Shown here one piece after another: positions 1 to 4,798 of a DNA stretch of 5,571 nucleotides. The position numbers were made by a program, and so were the translations under genes. How positions within the stretch are numbered: position 1 is the stretch's first letter; every line of letters starts with the position of its first letter. The notes under the pieces were generated by a model. It did no database searches. It had not been told where the DNA came from and saw nothing but the letters and a program-made list of their open reading frames with translations. This DNA comes from Chitinophaga pinensis. GTDB taxonomy: Bacteria > Bacteroidota > Bacteroidia > Flavobacteriales > Flavobacteriaceae. The stretch lies in assembly GCA_943324925.2 (NCBI GenBank), contig CALPNL020000130.1, positions 1-5,571 of the forward strand, in the 5' to 3' direction.

Positions 1-2
1 AT

Positions 3-75
3 GCGAAAATAGCTCAGTTGGTAGAGCGCGACCTTGCCAAGGTCGAGGTCGCGGGTTCGAGCCCCGTTTTTCGCT
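3..75 (+). tRNA. tRNA-Gly (anticodon GCC)
   Basis: A complete 73-nt cloverleaf can be folded by hand. The acceptor stem pairs GCGAAAA (3-9) with TTTTCGC (68-74), and U75 is the discriminator, as is usual for bacterial tRNA-Gly. The D arm is GCTC/GAGC (12-15 with 24-27). The anticodon stem CGACC/GGTCG (29-33 with 41-45) encloses the loop TTGCCAA, with anticodon GCC at 36-38. The T arm is GCGGG/CCCGT (51-55 with 63-67) with the loop TTCGAGC. The 3' CCA is not encoded. It reads GGC and GGU codons. It is probably co-transcribed with the downstream tRNA-Leu, since no terminator is recognisable between them; the promoter must lie before the window. Confidence 0.97.
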
Positions 76-85
76 CAAACATCAT

Positions 86-233
86 AAATGCTCGGATGGT
101 GCTATATTTAATTAATTTTTTTAAAAAATTAGAATATAACATTACATTCAAAAATGCTCGGATGGTGCTATATTTAATTAATTTTTTTAAAAAATTAGAA
201 TATAACATTATAAAGTTTAATGCTCGGATGGTG
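86..233 (+). repeat. 66-bp tandem repeat carrying the 5' end of tRNA-Leu
   Basis: The tRNA-Gly/tRNA-Leu spacer is made of two direct copies with a period of exactly 66 bp. Bases 86-144 are identical to 152-210 (59 nt), and the last 11 nt of each unit (145-155 versus 211-221) differ apart from a common ending. Each copy contains AATGCTCGGATGGTG, at 87-101 and 153-167. The same 15 nt recur at 219-233, one period later, where the last 12 are the real start of tRNA-Leu: the whole 5' acceptor strand GCTCGGA, then U8, G9 and the first D-arm bases. After this shared block, copies 1 and 2 continue into AT-rich sequence whereas the third continues as functional tRNA. It could be a local duplication in the tRNA leader or the collapsed remains of tandem tRNA-Leu genes. 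The repeat structure is read directly; its origin is unknown. Confidence 0.95.
103..204 (+). repeat. AT-only palindrome present in each repeat copy
   Basis: Each 66-bp unit contains an inverted repeat made of A and T except for one bulged G (103-138 in copy 1, 169-204 in copy 2). The outer arms are TATATT and AATATA. The inner arms are TAATTTTTT and AAAAAATTA, almost without a loop. A TAAT segment on one side faces a single G on the other, forming an asymmetric bulge. As RNA this would be a weak hairpin just downstream of each phantom tRNA-Leu 5' end. It is not followed by a T-run, so it is unlikely to be an intrinsic terminator. Role unknown. Confidence 0.7.
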
Positions 234-307
234 AAATTGGTAGACACGCTGGACTTAAAATCCAGTGAACAGCAATGTTCGTGCGGGTTCAAGTCCCGCT
301 CTGAGTA
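222..307 (+). tRNA. tRNA-Leu (anticodon UAA)
   Basis: A class II tRNA of 86 nt. The acceptor stem pairs GCTCGGA (222-228) with TCTGAGT (300-306), including two G-U pairs. The discriminator is A307, the base leucyl-tRNA synthetase normally requires. The anticodon stem CTGGA/TCCAG (249-253 with 261-265) encloses CTTAAAA, with anticodon TAA at 256-258. The long variable arm is GAAC/GTTC (267-270 with 277-280), as expected for tRNA-Leu. The T arm is GCGGG/CCCGC (283-287 with 295-299) with the loop TTCAAGT. CCA is not encoded. It reads UUA, a very common Leu codon in AT-rich genomes, and UUG. Its first 12 nt are duplicated twice upstream with a 66-nt period. Confidence 0.97.
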
Positions 308-309
308 CT

Positions 310-343
310 AAAAAGCTTCAAACTTAAGGTTTGGAGCTTTTTT
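310..343 (+). terminator. Rho-independent terminator after tRNA-Leu
   Basis: A 14-bp stem, 310-323 (A-run, GCTTCAAAC) with 329-342 (GTTTGGAGC, T-run), has one G-T wobble and a 5-nt loop TTAAG. The 3' arm ends in six T's. It begins three bases after the tRNA-Leu discriminator and ends the tRNA transcript. Confidence 0.9.
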
Positions 344-370
344 ATTTTAATTAAGTTTATAAATGGTCAC

Positions 371-413
371 AATCTTTAAATCTAAATTCATAAATCTAAA
401 ATCTTAATCTAAA
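371..413 (+). repeat. AATCT short repeats in front of the YegP-like gene
   Basis: AATCT occurs five times, at 371, 379, 393, 400 and 406. Three of these sit in a longer AATCTAAA (379, 393, 406), spaced 14 and 13 nt apart. The last copy runs directly into the start codon at 413. The stretch has no Shine-Dalgarno sequence and no convincing TAnnTTTG promoter box. It may be an unstructured translation leader, a slipped-strand product or an operator-like array; the sequence alone does not decide. Confidence 0.5.
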
Positions 414-760
414 TGGGTGCTTTTGTGATCAGTAAAAGATTTGACGATTATTATAAATTTGTTTTCACTTCTAGAAAAGGGAAGGCAATATTTACCAGTT
501 TTCGATACGAACTAAAATTTGAATGCGAGGAAGGAATAGAATATTTTAAAAATGCAATTGATTCAGTTGTTTTTGAAAAAGAAAAATCATCTGGTGGTAA
601 GTACTTTTTTAAAATTATTTTAGAGAATACTCATTTTGCAACGAGTAGAAAATACAACACAGAATTATTATTGGAAAAAGGAATCAATGAAATTAAGAAC
701 TATGCTCATAAAGCTGAAATTCTAGATTTCACTTTAAATGAAGTGGTGTTTCCTGATTAA
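413..760 (+). CDS. YegP/DUF1508 family protein (tandem domain)
   Basis: A 115-aa soluble protein that resembles E. coli YegP (about 110 aa), a family built from two copies of a short alpha/beta motif (DUF1508). The first copy spans roughly residues 2-48: it opens GAFVISKR, has the strand YYKFVFTSRKGKAIFTS and ends in the helix EEGIEYFKNA. The second spans roughly 61-98: GGKYFFKIILENTHFATS, then the helix EKGINEIKNYA. The second copy is more divergent, but the GI-x-x-x-K helix end is recognisable in both. There is no signal peptide or membrane segment, so it is cytoplasmic. The biochemical role of this family is not established and I assign none. The start at 413 gives the usual N-terminus (MG-x-F-x-I-S-K). 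It stands alone between the tRNA terminator and a shared bidirectional terminator, so it is probably monocistronic. Confidence 0.88.
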   Translation: MGAFVISKRFDDYYKFVFTSRKGKAIFTSFRYELKFECEEGIEYFKNAIDSVVFEKEKSSGGKYFFKIILENTHFATSRKYNTELLLEKGINEIKNYAHKAEILDFTLNEVVFPD

Positions 761-776
761 CTTCAACTATTGCAAT

Positions 777-805
777 AAAAAAAAGCCACGCATTGCGTGG
801 CTTTT
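777..805. terminator. Bidirectional Rho-independent terminator
   Basis: A perfect 11-bp stem, AAAAGCCACGC (781-791) with GCGTGGCTTTT (795-805), has the 3-nt loop ATT. It lies between two convergent genes, 17 bp after the YegP-like stop and 23 bp beyond the lipoprotein stop. Eight A's (777-784) precede it on the + strand, so it reads as a full U-tract terminator for the minus-strand lipoprotein. For the + strand gene the U-tract is only four T's, all within the stem. Confidence 0.93.
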
Positions 806-827
806 CAAATTCTTAGAGTGTTTCTAA

Positions 828-1028
828 TTATTTTGCTTCAGCAGCTGGAGCAGCTTCAGCAGCTGGAGCAGCAGCTTCAGCAGCAGGTGCAGCAGCAGTA
901 TCAACAGCAGCAGTGTCAACAGCAGGAGCTTCAACAGCAGGAGCTTCTACTGGAGCTTCTTCAGCTTTTTTACAAGAAACAGTTGCTAAAACAGCAACAA
1001 ATGCTAAACTTAAAAGTACTTTTTTCAT
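828..1028 (-). CDS. Small Ala/Pro/Glu-rich lipoprotein
   Basis: A 66-aa protein with a classic lipoprotein signal: MKK, a hydrophobic stretch (residues 4-17) and the lipobox-like TVSC with the acylated cysteine at C19. The mature chain is only 48 residues and low in complexity: KKAEEAPVEAP, then EAPAV and VDTAA repeats, then repeats of APAAEA, ending EAK. It is probably a flexible acidic envelope peptide anchored by its lipid. The KKAEE right after the cysteine is basic and acidic, loosely like the lipoprotein export signals described in Bacteroidota, so surface display is possible but unproven. A well-formed promoter box (1066-1073) and a strong terminator (777-805) bracket it as a single-gene unit, which supports it being real despite its composition. 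Function unknown. The long frames on the opposite strand here are Gln-rich shadows of its GCA/GCT codons. Confidence 0.85.
   Translation of the reverse strand: MKKVLLSLAFVAVLATVSCKKAEEAPVEAPAVEAPAVDTAAVDTAAAPAAEAAAPAAEAAPAAEAK
835..891 (-). repeat. 18-bp tandem repeats inside the lipoprotein gene
   Basis: The 18-nt unit GCTTCAGCAGCTGGAGCA (given on the + strand) occurs exactly at 835-852 and 853-870. A third copy with two differences follows at 874-891 after an extra GCA triplet. On the minus strand the unit encodes the APAAEA repeat. Two 15-bp copies encoding VDTAA and two imperfect ones encoding EAPAV lie further toward the N-terminal end. Units are multiples of three, so slippage would change length without breaking the frame. 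Confidence 0.9.
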
Positions 1029-1065
1029 CTTACTTAGTTATAAAAGGTTAATTATTAATTCGGAG

Positions 1066-1073
1066 CAAAGATA
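1066..1073 (-). promoter_or_regulatory. Promoter -7 box of the lipoprotein gene
   Basis: On the minus strand this reads TATCTTTG, an exact match to the Bacteroidota -7 consensus TAnnTTTG, followed by CTCCG. It lies 37 bp upstream of the lipoprotein ATG, giving a 5' leader of about 30 nt. No clean TTG/TTTG -33 box is visible at the expected distance; the region there is T-rich. Confidence 0.7.
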
Positions 1074-1122
1074 TAAATTTTTTAATAGTAAAAATTATTT
1101 TTTAATTTTTTTTCAAAAAAAA

Positions 1123-1130
1123 TATTTTTG
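1123..1130 (+). promoter_or_regulatory. Orphan + strand promoter-like box (TATTTTTG)
   Basis: TATTTTTG followed by CA matches the TAnnTTTG -7 consensus and is identical to the box before the aminotransferase gene at 4713. No good -33 TTG precedes it, and the surroundings are extremely A/T-rich, so chance occurrence is possible. Downstream there are only two tiny frames: MPKIKK (1158-1178) and, overlapping its stop as TAATG, MMKKYFFLFLG (1178-1213). A transcript from here would run antisense into the 3' end of the S46 peptidase gene. Whether it is active cannot be told from sequence. Confidence 0.35.
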
Positions 1131-1224
1131 CAACTGCTAAATTATTTAACAATTACTATGCCAAAAATAAAAAAGTAATGATGAAAAAATATTTTTTTTT
1201 ATTTTTAGGTTAATTAATTGTTTA

Positions 1225-3372
1225 TCAGTGTTTTATTTTTTTAGGATGGACTAATTTTAATTCTTCAATTAAATTATTTGCCCCAGCATACTTATCAATA
1301 ATGAATAAAACAAATCGAATATCTACCATTATATTTCTACAAATGCTAGGATCATAGTAAATATCACTCATTGTTCCTTCCCAAACACGATCAAAATTTA
1401 ATCCTATCAAATTTCCTGTAGCATCAATTGCTGGACTTCCTGAATTTCCACCTGTTGTATGATTGGTACCAATAAAACAAACAGGCATTTTACCGTTTTC
1501 ACCATATTGACCATAATCTTTCTTTTTGTAAAGATCAATTAGCTTGATTGGTACATCAAATTCATAATCGCCCGGAATATACTTTTCAATAGCACCATCT
1601 AAATAAGTAACGGGAGAATATATTGTTGCGTCTTTAGGACTATAACCGTTTACCTTCCCGTAAGTCACTCTTAATGTGCTGTTTGCATCTGGAAATATTC
1701 TAGAACCTTTGTTTAATTCTAATTGTGCTTTCATATAGGTTCTTTGTAAAGCGGTAATTCTCATATTAATTTCATCGTATTTAGGTGCAACTTCCTTTAA
1801 GAATTTGTCCGCCATACTTTTTATAACTTCAAAGCCTTTATCAGTATTTAAATTGGCAATTACCGCTTTTGCATCGCCTGTTAGCAAGTCTTTTAGACTG
1901 TTATAGCTTACTAATTTTGAATGACTATATACATCATTAGCTAGTTCGTTAGCATTAATGTTGCTTAAATTGGTTGGTAAAAATTCCTTAGGTGATTTAG
2001 TAGAATACAAATGGATCAATTGCTCAAATACTTTTTGATCCACATTACTATTAAAATCTTTATAGAAATCTGCCAATCCTGAAATTAAATTACTTTTTCT
2101 ATCGTTAAAGGCTTGCTCTCCTTTTGAATTATATACTTGCTCCAATTGGTATAATTTATAACCCACACTAAGAAGTTCCGTATTTCGTAAAGCTATTTCT
2201 GAAAAATAATCTCTTGCTAAAGCATACGACTTAATTTGAGTATAGTTTTTATCGAAATCGGAAAGTAAATTCCCATATTCCATTTGTTTCCCAGCTTTTA
2301 CAACTTTTTCTTGAAAGGCAACTTCCTGTTTTCTTTTTATTTCAACTGCATTTGATTTTGTTAAACCTTGAGTTTCCCCGATCCATTTCTTCCAATAATT
2401 AGCAATACTTGCATATTTAGAAGCATATTGAATTTTGATCGCGTTGTCTTTTCTCATAAATCCATCAGCAACTTTTAAGGCATGGTCACGAATTTCAATT
2501 TTTGCAGGATTTAATTCATTTACAATTTGCTCAATTGCAACAGCCGGTAAATATTCGTTTGTTTTTCCTGGATACCCAAAAACCATTGTAAAATCATTCT
2601 CTTTAACACCATCTAGTGATATCGGTAAAAAGTGTTTTGGGGTATAAGGGATATTGTCTTTAGAATAACTCGCCGGACGGTTGTTCTTGTCGGCGTAAAT
2701 TCTAAACAACGAAAAATCACCAGTGTGTCTTGGCCAAACCCAGTTATCTGTATCCGATCCAAATTTTCCAATTGATGAAGGTGGAGCACCTACTAAACGA
2801 ACATCTTTAAAAGTTTCAGTAACAAAAAGCATATACTGATTTCCTTCATAAAAGGTTCTGATTTTGTTTTCTTGCCAGCTTTCCTTAGGTAAAGTAGCAC
2901 TTAATGAAGTAATATTTTCTTGAATTTTCTTTTGCTTTTCCAATTCAGTTGCTAATGCTGCAGTTCCTTCTAAAACTTTGGTTGTTACATCTTCAATTTT
3001 AACGATGAAAGTAACCACTAAATCTTCATTTGGTAATTCTTCAGACATTTTATATGCCCAAAAACCATTGGTTAAATAATCATGATCTACTGAAGATTGA
3101 TTTTGAATAGCATCAAATCCGCAGTGGTGATTGGTTAATAGCAATCCTTTTGGAGAAATAACCTCGGAAGTACATCCACCATTAAAATGCGGAACGGCAT
3201 CTTTTAAACTCGATTTATTCACTGAATAAATATCTGCAGCAGTCATTTTCATGCCTAAATTTTTCATCTCTTTTTCATTCATGCCTTGCAAAAGAGAAGG
3301 AATCCACATGCCGCCTTGTTGTGCTTGAACTTGAACTACAATAAATAATAGAAGTAATTTTAAATGTTTCAT
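1225..3372 (-). CDS. dpp11: S46 family dipeptidyl-peptidase, DPP11-like (Asp/Glu-specific)
   Basis: A 715-aa secreted serine exopeptidase that removes dipeptides from the N-terminus of peptides; family S46 has a chymotrypsin-like fold with an inserted helical domain. A signal peptide (residues 1-17) ends VQA before QQGGMW. The catalytic residues can be placed by their motifs: His83 in LLLTNHHCG, Asp219 in RHTGDFSLF and Ser644 in GGNSGSP. Residues of about 300-570 are mostly helical and Lys/Glu/Asn-rich, matching the helical domain. Eighteen residues after the serine, the motif NFDRVWEG carries Arg662. In Porphyromonas gingivalis the same spot is Arg673 in DPP11 (cuts after Asp/Glu) and Gly in DPP7 (hydrophobic P1), so acidic specificity is inferred. 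Length is normal for S46. The enzyme probably acts in the periplasm in peptide use. It starts 11 bp after the waaA stop and probably shares its transcript. No clear terminator follows it. Confidence 0.93.
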   Translation of the reverse strand: MKHLKLLLLFIVVQVQAQQGGMWIPSLLQGMNEKEMKNLGMKMTAADIYSVNKSSLKDAVPHFNGGCTSEVISPKGLLLTNHHCGFDAIQNQSSVDHDYLTNGFWAYKMSEELPNEDLVVTFIVKIEDVTTKVLEGTAALATELEKQKKIQENITSLSATLPKESWQENKIRTFYEGNQYMLFVTETFKDVRLVGAPPSSIGKFGSDTDNWVWPRHTGDFSLFRIYADKNNRPASYSKDNIPYTPKHFLPISLDGVKENDFTMVFGYPGKTNEYLPAVAIEQIVNELNPAKIEIRDHALKVADGFMRKDNAIKIQYASKYASIANYWKKWIGETQGLTKSNAVEIKRKQEVAFQEKVVKAGKQMEYGNLLSDFDKNYTQIKSYALARDYFSEIALRNTELLSVGYKLYQLEQVYNSKGEQAFNDRKSNLISGLADFYKDFNSNVDQKVFEQLIHLYSTKSPKEFLPTNLSNINANELANDVYSHSKLVSYNSLKDLLTGDAKAVIANLNTDKGFEVIKSMADKFLKEVAPKYDEINMRITALQRTYMKAQLELNKGSRIFPDANSTLRVTYGKVNGYSPKDATIYSPVTYLDGAIEKYIPGDYEFDVPIKLIDLYKKKDYGQYGENGKMPVCFIGTNHTTGGNSGSPAIDATGNLIGLNFDRVWEGTMSDIYYDPSICRNIMVDIRFVLFIIDKYAGANNLIEELKLVHPKKIKH

Positions 3373-3383
3373 TTTTTAGTTTT

Positions 3384-4643
3384 TTATTCGTTAGTTTTTT
3401 TTTTGATAATATAATTAAATATAGTTTCTGTTGCATTTTTATTCATTTCAACAAAAGTGCTACAAACATGCCCTTTTTCAAGTCGCACTGCCTCGTTTTG
3501 AATTAATTTGTCCAACGCTTCGTCGAGTTCTACTTGATTTCCAATAGAAATACAGCCTTCCATTTTCACTAACGCTGTTGCTTCCACAAAATGGCTGTAA
3601 TTCGGCCCAATGATTATTGGCACGCCAAATGTTGCCGGTTCTAAAATATTATGAACACCAGGATTTCCAAATCCACCGCCCACATAAACAATATCGGCGT
3701 AACTGTATATTTTTGTTAGAATACCAATAGTATCTATAATAAACACATCGTAATCTGCCAATTTTGAGGCACCGACATCCTTCAAGTTTAAAGAAGAAAA
3801 CAAGACTGTTTTTTTTGAAATTTGATTTTGCAAATTAGCAATCTGGTCCTTATTTATGTTATGTGGGGCTATTATAAATTTCACATTATTCGCAGTGTTG
3901 ATGTAGTTTACTAATAACGCTTCGTCTTTTGGCCAGGAACTTCCTATCACTACCGTTAAGGTATTATTTTTGAATTCTTCAATAAAATCTAACTCGTTAT
4001 TTTGTTTTAATATTTCCGTAACTCTATCAAATCGCGTGTCACCAGAAACCGTAACATTGGTTTTACCAAGTTTTAATAACAGCTCCTTAGAGCTCGAATT
4101 TTGAACAAAAAAATGTTCAAATGCATCAAGAGCCTTTCTGTAAAAACCGCCATACCATTTGAAAAAAACTTGCTTTTCTCTGAAAATTCCTGAAATTAAG
4201 TACGTTGGAATTTCATTATTTTGTAAAGCATTTAAATAGTTAGGCCAATATTCATATTTAATAAAAAAGACCATATCAGGACGAACCAATTTCAAAAATT
4301 GATTTACATTCGATTGGGTGTCTAAAGGCAAATAAACGGTTACATCGGCTATAGTATTATTTTTACGAACTTCATAACCCGATGGAGAAAAAAAAGTCAA
4401 TACAATTAAGTGATTTGGGAACCTACTTTTCATCCGTTCCATAACCGGTAATCCTTGTTCATATTCACCTAATGAAGCAGCATGAAACCAAATTGTTTTG
4501 TCGTAAGCCTTAATTTTATTTGATAATATTTTAAAAACGGACTTTCTACCTTCAACAAAAAGACGGATCTTATTGTTGAATAGCGCTACGATTTTTAAAA
4601 TAAAATCGGCCAAAACCACTATTAAATTATATATAAATAACAT
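3384..4643 (-). CDS. waaA: 3-deoxy-D-manno-octulosonic acid (Kdo) transferase
   Basis: A 419-aa glycosyltransferase of family GT30 (WaaA, also KdtA). It transfers Kdo from CMP-Kdo to the lipid A precursor at the cytoplasmic face of the inner membrane, the first step of LPS core assembly. Residues 1-22 form a hydrophobic anchor, followed by the basic VEGRK typical of the family. The acceptor-side domain has WFHAASLGE with the expected catalytic base Glu60, then LTFFSPSGYEV (82-92) and KYEYWPN (129-135, matching ETELWPN in E. coli). The nucleotide-sugar domain has SGDTRFDR, VIGSSWPKDE, APHNI, DTIGILTKIYSYAD and GGGFGNPGVHN (322-332) followed by ILEP with Glu335. Length is close to the E. coli enzyme (425 aa). 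Whether it adds one or two Kdo units cannot be read from the sequence. It is first of a probable two-gene operon with the S46 peptidase and divergent from the aminotransferase gene. Confidence 0.96.
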   Translation of the reverse strand: MLFIYNLIVVLADFILKIVALFNNKIRLFVEGRKSVFKILSNKIKAYDKTIWFHAASLGEYEQGLPVMERMKSRFPNHLIVLTFFSPSGYEVRKNNTIADVTVYLPLDTQSNVNQFLKLVRPDMVFFIKYEYWPNYLNALQNNEIPTYLISGIFREKQVFFKWYGGFYRKALDAFEHFFVQNSSSKELLLKLGKTNVTVSGDTRFDRVTEILKQNNELDFIEEFKNNTLTVVIGSSWPKDEALLVNYINTANNVKFIIAPHNINKDQIANLQNQISKKTVLFSSLNLKDVGASKLADYDVFIIDTIGILTKIYSYADIVYVGGGFGNPGVHNILEPATFGVPIIIGPNYSHFVEATALVKMEGCISIGNQVELDEALDKLIQNEAVRLEKGHVCSTFVEMNKNATETIFNYIIKKKTNE

Positions 4644-4661
4644 TGATTGTAATTTGTGGCG

Positions 4662-4669
4662 CTAAAATA
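4662..4669 (-). promoter_or_regulatory. Candidate -7 box for the waaA operon
   Basis: On the minus strand this reads TATTTTAG followed by CGCC, one mismatch from TAnnTTTG. It lies 18 bp before the waaA start, which would leave a leader of only about 10-15 nt. No TTG box is seen at the usual spacing. It is the best candidate in the divergent region, but weak. Confidence 0.35.
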
Positions 4670-4690
4670 CATCACTTTATAGAATTTTCA

Positions 4691-4720
4691 TTGATATAAC
4701 TCATTAAATAACTATTTTTG
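4691..4720 (+). promoter_or_regulatory. Promoter of the aminotransferase gene
   Basis: A TTG at 4691-4693 is separated by 19 bp from TATTTTTG at 4713-4720. This fits the Bacteroidota/Flavobacterium pattern TTG-N17-23-TAnnTTTG and is the only two-part match in the window. Transcription would start near 4726, giving a leader of roughly 70 nt before the ATG at 4799. Confidence 0.75.
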
Positions 4721-4741
4721 TATTCGGTTTGAAGAAAAATA

Positions 4742-4784
4742 GCTAGAAAGTAGCCAATAAGATCTTTGAATTCCAAAACTTATT
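4742..4784 (+). other. Small inverted repeats in the aminotransferase leader
   Basis: Two short stem-loops fit in the predicted leader. The first is GCTA (4742-4745) with TAGC (4751-4754). The second is an interrupted stem of AATAAG (4756-4761) with CTTATT (4779-4784), enclosing TTTG (4765-4768) and CAAA (4774-4777) around AATTC. They are short and AT-rich, so a regulatory role is only a possibility. No known riboswitch motif is recognised. Confidence 0.3.
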
Positions 4785-4798
4785 AAATCTATTTATTG

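Noticed and set aside
86..233. Possible CRISPR array or phage attachment site
   Set aside because: The 66-bp units are contiguous, with 59 identical nt and no variable spacers of uniform size, so this is not CRISPR. The duplicated segment is only 12 nt of the tRNA 5' end with no integrase or element between copies, so an att pair is not supported.
14..311. Overlapping open frames on both strands across the two tRNA genes
   Set aside because: They read through tRNA-Gly, the tandem repeat and tRNA-Leu; peptides such as KTGLEPATSTLARSRSTN on the minus strand are the well-known spurious translations of tRNA genes.
797..1140. Two + strand frames rich in Gln/Leu or Ala/Ser/Thr opposite the lipoprotein gene
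   Set aside because: They are reverse-strand readings of the lipoprotein's alanine-codon repeats; the minus-strand frame has a signal peptide, lipobox, promoter and terminator, and the + frames have none.
1184..1206. A-run/T-run hairpin as a terminator for the S46 peptidase gene
   Set aside because: The pairing is a short A/T-only stem with no G-C pairs, far weaker than the other terminators in the window.
1158..1213. Two micro-frames, MPKIKK and MMKKYFFLFLG, overlapping as TAATG
   Set aside because: Too short, and made of A- and T-runs expected by chance; kept only as context for the orphan promoter-like box.
2435..2647. 70-aa + strand frame inside the S46 peptidase gene
   Set aside because: Shadow of a well-supported coding region with clear family motifs on the other strand.
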